A stretch of DNA of 64,000 bases, from contig NC_135560.1 in the NCBI RefSeq assembly GCF_964340395.1, forward strand, positions 9,625,098 through 9,689,097, given 5' to 3'. Position numbers and translations under genes: made by a program. The notes below the pieces were generated by a model. The model searched no databases, was not told the origin of the DNA, and saw only the letters and a program-made list of their open reading frames with translations. Of the stretch, positions 1 to 11,927 are shown piece by piece (within the stretch, counting starts at the first letter, position 1; every line of letters starts with the position of its first letter). The stretch is from Glandiceps talaboti. Taxonomy: Eukaryota > Hemichordata > Enteropneusta > Spengelidae.

Positions 1-708
1 CAGGTAATGTTTCCTACATGTCATTCACGGTACTAATATTCCTCTCATTAAAGCTGGATCCCTGAACTCTTCCTTTTTCCCGAATTATTGTCACCGACCG
101 TTAATTGGCAAGGGCATCTTTTATTTCGCTCAAGACAATGTAGTCTTATAATATTTGGTGACCGTTCTGCGCATGTGCTTTAAATCGCTGTCGACACAAT
201 AACCCAAATCAAGGACTCCATATTCTTGTTTTTCGCGTTCAAAATATGCTAGTATATTTGAAATTTACGTGCTGATAAAATTTAGAGTTATTTTTATCCA
301 GTATCAAAGTTTCACCTTCTAGTACCACGGGTTTTCCCATTATCATTTTCTGGCTGTGCACGCCGGGTGGCTTCCTTACTCTTTGTCAAGGGTGTAACTG
401 ACTGATCACAGCAATCACCTGTGTAGAAATTGTCTGACCTCTCATAAATTACTTTTAACCCCCAGTAAAAGAACAATTCTCATGCAATAGCCCACGTACG
501 ACCTTCCCTGCGGAGATAGAATATATTTAGTATCATTAATAAAAATGCACCGGACCCTTAAATGCATTTTGTTAAAGGTGTCATTGTTTTAGTTCGTGAT
601 TTAAAAGTTACCAGGCAGAACACACAGGGGGGTACGCTATCATTATTAGCCACAAGTACTTTAAATTTACAGGAAGATTGGTAATTCTCGTTCCATCCTA
701 TTATCATT
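1..708. other. Intergenic, nothing recognised
   Basis: Unique AT-rich sequence without a supported frame, repeat or RNA gene. Confidence 0.6.
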
Positions 709-928
709 ATGAGAGAGAGAGAGAGACAGAGAGAGGGGGGAGACAGAGACATAGACAGCGACAGAGAGAGACAGAAACAGGGACAGGGACAGAGACATAT
801 ATAGCGAGAAAGGGGAGAGAGAGACAGAGAGATGGACAGATACAGACAGACATACAGGCAGACAGACAGACAGACAGACAGACAGACGGACGGACGGACG
901 GACAAACAGACAGACAGACAGACAGAAG

Positions 929-980
<52 letters not shown>

Positions 981-1014
981 CAGGGCGAGGGGGCAGGCAG
1001 ACAGACAGACCGGG
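709..1014 (+). repeat. Purine-rich GA / GACA compound microsatellite
   Basis: GA units near 711-739, degenerate purine-rich sequence, then GACA units with GACG variants to about 985 and further GCAGACAGAC sequence. The long frames through it on both strands are repeat artefacts. Confidence 0.95.
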
Positions 1015-1868
1015 GGATACCATCATGTTTTCTTTTTCTCCAGAAACATATTTGCTGAATTTTTTTTTCACATTATATTTGATACAGTTACTATGTATAC
1101 AACAAATTCGATTTCGTGGATAAAAGAGAACGGATATTATTCTGTGTATGATTAGACTGCAAAGCGTATTGTGGTTGGTTAATTCGTTCATGACTTTTTT
1201 GTAGACAGATAACGGATGTAGCCACGGAGAATGTGTCAGTGTTCTAACTAACTCTCTACATTCAATCGATTTTAACAAAGAACTTACGCTTTGATGATCA
1301 AGCAGAGGTGAAAAGATTGTGTAGGCATGTCCCAGTGATCTATAGCTACTATTTATTTCTGGATTCTGACAAAATAATCAAGTTTATTATTGGTGAGGGG
1401 AACTTGTCAATAATAGTCCAGCTGTATAACATTGTTACGCACTTTCCGATATGTTGACGCATCTTCACTCAAAAACGGATCGTGTTTCCTTTCCTGATCT
1501 GTTTTCTTTGCCTGTTTTATAGATTGTGCCTAGCACGACAGATGTATTTATTGTTCGTTACAAAAGGTTTCAAAAAATCGGAAAGGCTACATCAGACAAA
1601 TCGACAGCTTATTATCGAGATAAAATGGAAAAATGATAAAACTTGACCATAATAGATAACTAGTTTTTCCACCAGCTGGAAGTTGATGTTTGTAAAGTGC
1701 TCTGACGCAGAAATTAATCGTCGGAAGAAGGAAATATTTTGCAACACTTTTTTCAAACGATCTCTTTCCCTTGGAGTTTAAACTCGTCTGATCTAGTCGT
1801 TGGGGAAATTTTCAGGTCACCTCTATAGAAAACACATAGCATGCGTTAGTGACTTTAACTCATTATTG
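1015..1868. other. Intergenic, nothing recognised
   Basis: Unique AT-rich sequence; only short chance frames. Confidence 0.6.
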
Positions 1869-2144
1869 GCGGGAGTGACGATAATTACAAACTGAACATT
1901 AAATACAAACACATTCAGATCTGGTATTCTATAGAATCGTGTGAAACAAATACAAAACTTTGTGGCGGGGAAATAAGCAGACGATAATTACAAACTGAGC
2001 ATAAAAGGCAAATATTCAGATCTCCTGGCATTCTTTAGCACATAATGTAATTTAAAAAAAAAAAAAAAAAAAAGTTATGGCGGGAAAATAAGCAGACAAA
2101 ATAAACAATACTCAGATCTCCCGGCTTCCTCTGTAACATGCAAC
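1869..2144 (+). repeat. Degenerate tandem repeat, about three units of 96-115 bp
   Basis: Units start with GCGGG at 1869, 1965 and 2080. Shared blocks are AATAAGCAGAC, GATAATTACAAACTGA and TTCAGATCTCC. The second unit contains an A-run (about 2054-2073) that may mark an ancient poly(A). Confidence 0.75.
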
Positions 2145-2887
2145 CAATAATTACACAAAATAAAGCTTAGCTCTAAATTCAAAGTTGGATTTATATGGAC
2201 AATTTTGAATTGCATGCTGTGATGACAGTCTATAACTTCATGGTTCTTGGTTGTTGTGTTTGTTTTATATTGAACTTCAACATGTCAAACAATGTCTTGT
2301 ACAACCATAATCATCCGAGCTTCGTATCTTATTATAAAAAAACAACATTATGACATAATTGTGGGTACCAATAAAATTTAATTCGAAAAAAAAAAACGTT
2401 CCGTTTCAAAATCTCCAAATATAGGAAAGTACAGATCTCACCACAGAGTGTCCAGGAACTGTACGTGTTACAATACAAACCAACAAAAATAAGCGGTCAT
2501 TGAGTAAATGAAAATACTATAAACGCGTGGATAACATTATACACATGACAAGAAACACGTTACTGTTTCCTATGTATGTATGTACGTAGTACGTGCGTTT
2601 GTTTGTTTGTTTGTTTGTTTGTTTGTTTGTGTGTGTGTTTGTAACACTGTACCCGAGCTCCCTGTGATCTCACTAGGCATTCGCATATAGTACAGAATAA
2701 TTGTCAAAGTTTGGGTTAGGAACAAAATCGAAAAAGAGCCTAATTCCTTCGTTCACATATAGTCAATGATGAGATTCAATTGTTTTAAAATATATTAAAG
2801 TTGTATCGTGTATTGTGCATGTGTATGTTGTCCTCTGACGTATTCAAAGTAGGACTTCATCAGTCACACTACCGAGACTTGGCCTTC
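2145..2887. other. Intergenic
   Basis: Unique sequence apart from the GTTT microsatellite and short A-runs. Confidence 0.6.
2597..2641 (+). repeat. (GTTT)n microsatellite
   Basis: Eight GTTT units followed by GT dinucleotides; preceded by a short TATG run. Confidence 0.9.
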
Positions 2888-3314
2888 TTACTACCAAACC
2901 AGAAAGACTATAGAGATTGAATTAGGTGGCACAGTGTTTTCTACATCCCACATAACGAGTTTTGTTACGAATTACACAAACAAAATACAGCCTGCACTGA
3001 TAGCTGCACCCACATGACATGTTACATTTTATCTCACTGTGAACACATATAAAACTGTTTGTGTTTGAATCTTCCTTGGTTTATCCGACAGTGATGTTGA
3101 TTTGTGCTCACACTGAGATAAAATGTATTCTTTTGCTTTCGCGCTGTCAGTGTCTTTATTTTGTTTTATGTAACCTGTAACAAAAAGCATAACAGTAAGA
3201 CGTAAACAAAATCATCGTGCTGCCTATTATAGAAACTCTATAGTCACTCTGGTTTGGTAGTAAAATATCATCGTGCTGCCTATTAAAGAAACTCTATAGT
3301 CACTCTGGTTTGGT
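2888..3314. mobile_element. Foldback (palindromic) element, MITE-like
   Basis: Two arms of about 160 bases (2888-3046 and 3102-3262) are imperfect reverse complements sharing one centre near 3075. Outermost, CTACCAAACCAGAAAGACTA pairs with TAGTCACTCTGGTTTGGTAG. Innermost, ACATTTTATCTCACTGTGAA pairs with GCTCACACTGAGATAAAATG. The end of the right arm is duplicated once with a 56-bp period (3211 and 3267). No coding frame or obvious target duplication is visible. The transcript or single strand could form a very long hairpin. Confidence 0.75.
3211..3314 (+). repeat. 56-bp tandem duplication at the right end of the foldback element
   Basis: ATCATCGTGCTGCCTATTA begins at 3211 and again at 3267, each followed by the same ACTCTATAGTCACTCTGG block, with one or two differences. 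Confidence 0.9.
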
Positions 3315-3318
3315 TGTA

Positions 3319-6300
3319 TGTGTGTGCTACGTCATTGGGGTCGTGAGGTTCACCATTATCCAATGGAAGGAAAGGAACTTTATTGAAAACTAAAAGATCA
3401 CAACTTCGTGTAGTAAGCTATTTTCACTGTCACAAACCACAGTATTAGATTTGTAGACTGAGCTTGTGATTGGTTCCAACAGTGTGTAGAGTAACTAGCA
3501 AAAGAGTAGAGACCAACAGAGTAGAAAACTCACCAGTGAGTACTTGTCAATGTTACCTAACTATAGATGGCGACCGAGTAGATAATTCTAAAAGTTAGTA
3601 ATGGTTTTCAGATAATATATTGGATGTTTTCAACCTTTCACTGATTAATTAAATTAATCAAAAACAATTCGTAAAGTCCCCGGATTGTGTCCCTGTAAGA
3701 CGGGACAGTCCTCTACTTAATATGTATAACATGTCGACATTAGTAAAACAAACGACTTCAGTTTTATGCAGCGTGACGTTTGGTAATCAGAAACAGAAAT
3801 ACAAATAAATCTTCCCACTTTTCGGCAACAATAACTGATTTAGCGTATGAACTTCTAAACCTCATGAATATATTTACAAAGATACAATGTTTTCTTTATG
3901 GGATATTGAAGTTAGTCAATTCACTCTAACCTCTTGGTGTACAGTATGTCTCCCCTTGCGAACAGAATCAAACAGATGTAATTTCGTCTACAAATTGCAT
4001 TTTTTCCCCACTTTCCCACAATTGTCTCTTTCTAGTTGAGCAGTCATCCAGGGTTGTCATAAATATCGTTTTTTGTCTCCTGGGTTATTGCGCCGTTTAA
4101 AAAGCAGACGGACAATTTTGATAGCGATTTGTGAAGATGGCGGTAACTCAGTCTAAATTATCTTGGTCTGTATATGGATGTACATGTGGTAAAAATATGC
4201 AATGATGGCACTTGTTTTGTCGTGTCCAATTCATTAGCATAATGACGTGGAAGATATTCACCTATTCACTACGCGAAATCTTCTTCAAATCCTGTCACAT
4301 TATTCATAGACAACAGTAGTTAGTATCAGTCAACAGGGATATAAAATCCTGTGATATTCGCAGGTATAAAATCTTGTGATAGTCGCAGTAATGATGCCGA
4401 CTTTTACTGTGTATAGTCTTACTGACCAACGACATACTGTCTCAAACCCAAGGCTAGCTCTTCCCGCCTGGAAAATTAAGAATGTTGCTTAGAGATTTGA
4501 GAACTTTTAAGACATACATCCCTAAGCAAGTGTAACTTCAGCAAATGATGACACTTCACTATTACGGTAAAGAGTTCTCACTTCTTTCCTCGTATTCGAA
4601 ACAATAGCAATGATTTCATAAGACCAAATCTTGTAGATACCTAAAGAAAAATTCTTTTCTCTTCACAAGGAAGAATTGTTCGCCACGATAATGTAGTCTT
4701 GATTTAAATGAGCCTAAGTTCCGTTTTCCTCTCAGCATTTCAAATTGCTATTAAGAATCGCTTGGCAACCAAAGGCTACACATCTAGACGTCACCAACAC
4801 TCTCGCGTAGCCAAAGGTAGTGAGATTAAATGGGGATGTTGCTGAAAGGTTGAGGGTAGAAATTTTCAATTTTTTGCTCGCTGACTGAGATTTCCCCGTT
4901 GTGTTCTCCCTCATTATGAACTAGATTATCAGCGTAATTTCTTCTCTTTTAGACTATCATTGTCGTTGCCTTCAGGAATACATCTTCGATAGATCATTTT
5001 TAGCTCGATGGTGTCGCCTAAGTCGCTATTGTGTGCTTGCTATTTCAACGACAAATTTGCGCTAACGGAGATTTTAAGACATCTAAGGTTAACCACAGGC
5101 TATTGGGTTAAACACGGCTTTTTTTTCTTCAGCCACATAATGCCTCTGTATCATTTCAGAGCCATCACTCTCTATACACGCAAAAAAAAGCAGAAGAGTC
5201 TAAGAAAGAATGTCAACAGAAGATGTGAGTGAGAGCATATGGTATTTGTAACGGTACGATTATTGTTGCTTGATTTGCGGTGATCCACTGCATGTTAAGA
5301 GGGATACATAGACGATTATCTTCTTTGAAGTACTGAGATGTATATCGAGATACTCTGTTGAATGCTCAAATTTCAGTTTTATTTGACAGTTTTTACATCA
5401 TCTCCTTGCACTTAGTCTCTCCTTTATCATTATTGTTAACGTTCGGTGAGAATGTCACGGATAAAATGGAGATAATATCCACAATAATAGCTCACTCGGT
5501 GTCTGTCTTACTATCTGTGAACCCGTCGGCGAAAGGCTAATAGATTGTAAGAATACGTGAGCTAAAATTATATCATTCTCTCTTACTCTGTGTGATAGTT
5601 TCTTCCCGAATGGCAAGAATCACAGTCAGAAATGAGCCGACACCAGCACTCATTTTTCTCATGTATGGGTTTTATTTTTGTAATAATTTGTTTGAATGTA
5701 CGTGTAATACGATACCACATCTATCGGGTACTAGAAAAAATATAGGAATCGAATTCAGAAAATTTGCTCGTTTTACGATCAATATACTTCACCATGTATC
5801 TCTGGAGAAACGTTGACAATTGTGTGTCGACGGATGAAAAAGGGACTTGAGAAAATACGTGTAGCAATATGTGTATACAAACCCATGAAAGGAAGCATGT
5901 ATTTTTGACATAATATTTCAAATATTTGAAATTAAAACAACAATCAATTGTATTAATCAAATTTCAAAAAAAAAATATTTGCGATATCTTAGCGTCTTGT
6001 TTTGTATCTGGTTACTGGTGTAATTTTTCTGAATCAAAGGTACAGCCGTCATTTCTCATTTGTTTTTCTTGAAGTCTACCTTCAGTGTAATTAATATATG
6101 TGTCATACTTCGTGATTTTAGTAATGCATTTTGCGTAATACCACGATCAGAATGCCGCGTCAGAACGACGCTTAACAAAGTATGATTAATAATGGCTGTG
6201 CTCGCAATGGTTAAAAGTCCTCAATTAAGTCTTCAGTAAAAACAATACTTGGAAATGTTGTAAGCCTCCTGGACAAATTGGCTCCAATTTACATACAGGT

Positions 6301-6477
6301 CAAAGTTCATAAATGGCGTTCGTTCACTCATGATCCAGTCAGTAAGCACATGTTAGTGACAGTCCGTCAAAAAAAAATCATTTACACAAAGTTGTATTAG
6401 CTACAACTGGTTCTTTTTTGATATATCTAATGACTTCTTATTGTATACCATGATGAGGTGTACGTATTGAGTCATCA
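3319..6477. other. Intergenic
   Basis: Unique AT-rich sequence with frames below 80 codons and no recognised domain. Contains the DR1-like motif at 6297-6309. Confidence 0.6.
6297..6309 (+). promoter_or_regulatory. DR1-like motif AGGTCA-A-AGTTCA
   Basis: Two half-sites in direct orientation with a single A between them. AGTTCA is a common variant half-site in HNF4/RXR/COUP-TF DR1 elements. One substitution from the perfect DR1. Confidence 0.3.
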
Positions 6478-6681
6478 GGTAAACTTGTCATAGTGTGTGT
6501 GTAGTAGTAGTACACGCAATACTGTAAAAAAACGTTGTGAATTTGAATGTGAATTAACGGTACGGACCCTTGTACGGTAAACTTGTCGTAGTGTGTATGT
6601 GACTGTGTAGTAGTAGTAGTAGTACACACAATACTGTGAAAAAAAAGTTGTGAATTTGAATGTGAATTAACAGTACGGACC
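6478..6681 (+). repeat. Tandem duplication, 98-bp period
   Basis: GGTAAACTTGTCATAGTGTG (6478) recurs with one change at 6576. Each copy contains a TAG trinucleotide tract, an A-run and ends in TACGGACCCT. Copies differ mainly in TAG and A-run length. Confidence 0.9.
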
Positions 6682-6869
6682 CTAAAACCAGTGCCTCCAT
6701 CAACAAGAACAGGTTGAATTTGCACGCAAAATGTGACGATTAACAAGAAATAATGAAATAATGTGTGGTGATTGCCGTGACTGACAGTGTATGACCTTGC
6801 TTGTGTTTCGATGAACACTGCCATATTTGGGTATCAAGGCAAATCAAACTAAGGTGGTAACGAGTTTCA

Positions 6870-7090
6870 AAATCAATCTGTCGTTCAAGATTTAAACTTG
6901 TCACTCCTACATATGGACAAAACCAGCCATTAATTGACCGACACAGTGTCTTTTAAATAAACGAACCACTTTAGTGAATATATCTTTTCAATACTTTGCA
7001 TTTTAGAGTATGAAAATTGAGAGAGGGTCATTTTTAGCACAACGGAATGGGGGAAGGTCACCTTTTATGTCGTAGACTGGACTTAACCCC
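6870..7090 (+). repeat. Dispersed repeat, copy 1
   Basis: CGTTCAAGATTTAAACTTG at 6882 and TTTAGTGAATATATCTTTT at 6970 both have near matches in the same order and similar spacing at 39471 and 39572. Each copy ends near a run of cytosines (about 7087-7099 here). Confidence 0.5.
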
Positions 7091-7179
7091 CCCCCCCCCG
7101 CATTATAATTGCTGAATGCTCCGGCGTCTGTTTACAAGATGCAGAAATATTAGGAATTAATTATACCAGAAGTTATTCA

Positions 7180-7545
7180 GGAACAAAGCCGAGTTGATGT
7201 AGTCTGATCATAGACTCTACGTGTAGGGTCTATGGTCTGATAAAGATGTTAACATAACAAAGCGCGCATGTACTTTATATTAAGCTTGTTGATGAAGCAA
7301 TCAGTTTTAATGAGTAATTTGCATACTTAATGATTTTTCGTAAATGTTTTTTATCTTAAGAATACAAACTTCCAATTTCACTATATTTTGGTACAGAATG
7401 AACCATAAAGCACACGTGTTTTATGTAGTTTTTTAGGTAGTTTGTGATGTGTAATTTGCATAAATAATCATTTTTCGATAATTAGGTGATATCTTAAATA
7501 AGGAAGCTTCAAATTTCGCATAGTTTCAAAAATTGATTTTTTTCA
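7180..7545 (+). mobile_element. Second copy of the core-repeat family (two units)
   Basis: The TTTGCAT...AATGATTTTTCG motif recurs at 7318 and 7455, 137 bases apart, the same spacing as one pair in the 16.9-kb copy. Shared blocks include AAGCTTGTTGATGAAGC and TCTTAAGAATACAAACTTC. An imperfect palindrome lies at 7209-7234. No microsatellite arm is attached to this copy. Confidence 0.65.
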
Positions 7546-7550
7546 GAATG

Positions 7551-7850
7551 TAGTGTTTACTGTAGTGTTCTATGCAAATTAGTCGTTTACGGAGTAGTAA
7601 CACATCACGATCTTCGCTCAGCACGTAGTGTTTGCTGTAGTGTTCTATACAACAGAGTCATTTACGGAGTAGTAACACATCACGATCTTCGCTCAACACG
7701 TAGTGTTTGCTGTAGTGTTCTATACAACAGAGTCATTTACGGAGTAGTAACACATCACGATCTTCACTTAGAACAGTAGAATTTGATGCAGTATCTCTAC
7801 AAAAGACTCGTGCACGGAATGGTAACACGTCGTGATTTAGTATTTTGATA
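7551..7850 (+). repeat. 75-bp minisatellite, about four copies
   Basis: TAGTGTTTGCTGTAGTGTTC-like units start at 7551, 7626 and 7701, exactly 75 bases apart. The second and third are nearly identical, the first slightly diverged, and a fourth degenerate unit begins near 7775. Confidence 0.9.
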
Positions 7851-9270
7851 AGTTTATCTCATATCATTGTTAAAATAGCAATGGGCTATGATGCCAAAAT
7901 ACAACGAGTAACACTGAAGTAAAAGACTTTCTCTATGTGCTACACTCGTTTATAGCATTCATATGAAGTGCAAAAATATAGTTTATTTACAAGCCTGGCC
8001 TTTCTAATGTGGTCAATTAGCAAATGAAGCAGTGTACATTTACACTTTATATGAATGATATAAACGATTGAGTGTGGTACATACAGAAAACGCTTTAATT
8101 TAGTGTTATGGGTTGTAAATGTTTGTATTATAGTTCTGTGTTTAAGCAGCTATTTATCTTCCTCTCGATCAGCATTATTTTCTTGAATTGAGTATGGCAC
8201 GTCTAGTGATTTCTAAGTTGCCTTCTTCTATTGCGCTTCACAGTTATCATGCTTGATTGTTGCATTTGTTTGTGAAGACACGTCATGCGCGAAACAAAAA
8301 AAAGGCTTCAGGCTGACATTTTCAAGTAGTCTGTCTTAATAAAATTTGAACTGATACAAATGCTCACTGAATGGCCAAACAATTGTATATTCCGGTCAAT
8401 AGAACGCCGAGATCGTGTTTAACAGTACAGTTGATGACATAAATAAAAGACACAGCAAAAATAAACAAACAAATACATCTCAGTGTACTCACAAATCGAG
8501 GTTAAAGTGGATTTTTAATTTACAAAATAATTTTATCATGGCTTCCTATATACTTGAAAAATCAAAGTGAAACAAAGTCTGTGATCGTAACTCGTACATT
8601 GCAAAAAGCATATTTAAAAATGGGTATATATTTTATATATTTATCAATCTTTTGCAATTTATTGAGTTACGAACATGGACTTGGCAATAATGTTGTTTCA
8701 CATTGATTCAAGTAAGACACTGACAATTTTTTTTTTTTATAAATCCAAAATCCAAAATAAATGTACAATCCTCATCCATATGGCCACTTTAACAAACGCA
8801 GTGTGAAATTCGTGCCTGTCGTCAACAGACTCTTCCGTCAAAGCGTTCGTTTAATTGAAACGGACCAGTGAAAATGAATTGTAACATGATCGTAGTAAAT
8901 AGGCCAGATTTCCTTTAAAACGTCATAATTTCTCATCAGTCTAACCCAAATGGGTTCATCTTATATCTGGTGTGACTAGATCCAATGATATAGACACCCG
9001 TTGATTAAACCTATCTGACATGTAATCATACATTTCAAAGAAATATAACGCAAAGTAAGATGCTCTCTTATTAAATTTACCTTAATAGAAATAAACTGGG
9101 ACCATAGTGTTCACGCTAGTCCACCAAACTTAATTTCTTTTTTGCACATTCGTCATAAATTGAAAGTGTGGAAAGAAATGTGAATTGAGTTAAACTCTAG
9201 CCTGTTACTTTCGCACTGTCATGAATTTAACTTAACTGTCTCTCTCAATTCATTCATCCATTCGTGTATA
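7851..9270. other. Intergenic, nothing recognised
   Basis: Unique AT-rich sequence between the 75-bp minisatellite and the large CATA array. Confidence 0.6.
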
Positions 9271-9459
9271 TACATACATACATACATACATACATACATA
9301 CATACATACATACATACATACATACATACATACATACATACATACATACACACAGACATACATACATACATACAGACAGCCAGACAGACAGACAGACAGA
9401 CAGACACAAACACACATGCACACACACACACACATACATACATACATACATACATACAT

Positions 9460-9490
<31 letters not shown>

Positions 9491-9583
9491 TACATACATA
9501 CATACATACATACATACATACATACATACATACACACACACATACATACATACATACAGACAGACAGACAGACAGACAGACAC

Positions 9584-9625
<42 letters not shown>

Positions 9626-9991
9626 TGACAGACAGACAGACAGACGGACACAAACACACATGCACACACACATACATACATACATACATACATACATACA
9701 TACATACATACATACATACATACATACACACATACACACACACATACATACATACATACATACATACATACATACATACATACATACATACATACATACA
9801 TACATACATACATACATACATACATACATACATACATACATACATACATACATACATACATACATACATACATACATACATACATACATACATACATACA
9901 TACATACATACATACATACATACATACATACATACATACATACATACATACATACATACATACATACATACATACATACATACATACATAC
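9271..9991 (+). repeat. Large compound CATA / CAGA / CA microsatellite
   Basis: About 720 bases of CATA units with blocks of CAGA and CA. A block reading CAGA-rich, ACAAACACACATGCACACAC occurs twice (about 9373-9430 and 9557-9670), so the array has higher-order duplication. The last 240 bases are nearly pure CATA. Confidence 0.97.
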
Positions 9992-10224
9992 AAAACTATA
10001 CAAAACTTTCCTCTTTCAAGATAGACGTTGCTGACATCTACTGTTGGCTTCAAACCCATGTTTTAAATTCGGTCATTCCACCTCAACTTAGCCGCGTATT
10101 AACTTCTGTGTATAGAGTACTGAAAAACACCGACAGAGGGTAATGCAAAAACACCAACTACTTACCCTTTCGCTATAATTCGTTGACTAAATTTTTGTAC
10201 ACGAGAGGAGTAAATATGATATAA

Positions 10225-10270
10225 GGGACCGGACAGAATTTACGGCAGAGGGGGGGCCTGGGGAGAAATT
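10225..10270 (+). repeat. Left terminal inverted repeat of the transposon
   Basis: Begins GGGACCGGACAG right after the TAA duplication, and matches the reverse complement of 11928-11973 with one mismatch (A versus G at TIR position 25). Confidence 0.9.
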
Positions 10271-10358
10271 GGGGGGGCCATGAAAAAAATGGGAGGCTTG
10301 AAGGGGGGGCCATGAAAATTCTCATCGTTTGAAAGGGGGGGCCGCGAAATATTTTGTC
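10271..10358 (+). repeat. Left G-rich subterminal repeat
   Basis: Several G7 runs, each followed by CCATGAAA- or CCGCGAAA-like sequence. The segment is similar to 11826-11915 in the same orientation, not inverted, unlike the TIRs next to it. Confidence 0.7.
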
Positions 10359-10560
10359 ATTGAAAAAAATTAATATGTTAGAAAATTTAGCATTGCATGA
10401 GATAGCACTTGATATCGCCTTTAATATTGAATGTCTACACTTTCATTTATGTATTAAAACGAATGTGTGTACGTTTGTATGTACCTATTTAGTGAAGCAT
10501 AAAAACACTACTCAAGATTAATTTGATACACCCTGCATTACTCTTATATACTCCAAGTTG

Positions 10561-10562
<2 letters not shown>

Positions 10563-10613
<51 letters not shown>

Positions 10614-10651
10614 ACACACACACATATGTATACATACATACATACATACAT
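10563..10651 (+). repeat. (CA)n and (CATA)n microsatellite inside the transposon
   Basis: An uninterrupted CA tract to about 10611, then short TTACACACA and CATA units. Confidence 0.95.
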
Positions 10652-10699
10652 TTTAGTACTGTGGAAACAGGTTCAGTGTGTAATTACCATCAAGGATAC

Positions 10700-10704
<5 letters not shown>

Positions 10705-10784
<80 letters not shown>
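10705..10784. repeat. (TA)n microsatellite inside the transposon
   Basis: About 80 bases of alternating T and A, able to extrude as a cruciform. Confidence 0.95.
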
Positions 10785-10832
10785 CTAGCATAGGACCTGA
10801 TTTAGATAGGTGTTTTATTTCTTTCCTTGACA

Positions 10833-11066
10833 CTATGCTTGAGTTTCACTCTCAGACTCACTAGAGTCTGAAGATGTGAGGCAAGACTTGTCTTTCTTTC
10901 TATCTAAAACCAGTAAAATTAAACTATTTCCCTCCTCAGCATCATCAAATGCATCTATCTGTACTAAATATTGTAAAGCATTTAGATGTCTGCGTGGTGT
11001 TAAGTGTTTTTTCATCAGTGACTTTGCACTAACTTTGGTAATTGCCTTCTGGCCGTATATACTCAT
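10833..11066 (-). pseudogene. Short open frame inside the transposon, function unknown
   Basis: A 77-residue frame on the minus strand within the transposon. The first 45 residues are basic and mixed; the end is acidic and Ser-rich ([13 protein letters not shown]). I do not recognise it, and it lacks any transposase motif. It could be a fragment of an ancestral element-encoded protein, a captured host piece, or chance. A plus-strand frame overlaps it at 10876-11070. Confidence 0.2.
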
Positions 11067-11084
11067 CTGATCACTGTACAGTGT

Positions 11085-11390
11085 ATTGAATACAATTCTG
11101 AATTTGCTGTCCCCATCATGAAGTCACAAATGCCTGACACTATAGGTTTAAATATGTATGGTTTTGGAACTGAAAGCATATTGATTACATCTAAGTATTC
11201 CACAACATTCTGAATTTCTTTGCACTTTCATGAAGTCACAAATGTCTTACATTTACATGTGTATTGGTAATGCATTTGGTGTAGGAAAGTGAAAGCTATA
11301 TTTGTCAGACCTCAGTGTGCATAAAATCCTTAGTTTGCTAGCACTTCATGACATCACAAATGTCTGACATTAGATAGTTATTGTGTTATG
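11085..11390 (+). repeat. Degenerate ~115-bp tandem repeat inside the transposon
   Basis: Three copies of a motif like TTCATGAAGTCACAAATGTC recur near 11114, 11230 and 11345, each preceded by a similar AT-rich stretch. The period is about 115 bases and the copies are diverged. Confidence 0.6.
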
Positions 11391-11825
11391 AGTATAAATA
11401 GATATTTGAATACACTATGTAGGTGATGTGATGTCCTTAGATACTCCCCACAAATGTCCCCACTACAGTTTTTCACAAATCACGCATGTGAATGTGTGTT
11501 TACTCTGTGTCTGTGTATGTATCAGTGAATGACAGTTAAAACCACCACATCAAATGCCTAGGTATTAAGTGATGACTACTTATGGTGTCTAGTTGGGAAA
11601 TAAACAAGATTATACCACATGTGTATGATTACATGTATGGTCAAAATGTTTTATTTTGTTTTGTTTTCTAAAAAAATTCCTCTACAACTACTAAGTTGTT
11701 TGGGCTGAAATAGTAACATAATAGTAGTACCAAAAGAAATATTACAGTTGTGCTACAGTAACAAAAAAATTTGTACTCTTTTTAGTTATTGTAGGGGGCA
11801 GGATATTGTGCACTTTTTTTCTTTT

Positions 11826-11915
11826 TTTTGGGGGGGGGCCATGAAATTTTTATACTTTTGAAAGGGGGGGCTGTGAAATTTTGGTCACAGTGGATGGGGG
11901 GGCCAGGAAAAAAAA
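11826..11915 (+). repeat. Right G-rich subterminal repeat
   Basis: G9-CCATGAAA, then TTTTGAAAG7, then G7-CCAGG. The order and flanking bases correspond to the left subterminal block in direct orientation. Confidence 0.7.
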
Positions 11916-11927
11916 CAAGTCAGAGAT

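Noticed and set aside
667-1278. 203-codon frame on the minus strand with Ser/Val/Cys/Leu repeats
   Set aside because: It is translation of the GACA/GA microsatellite plus random flanks.
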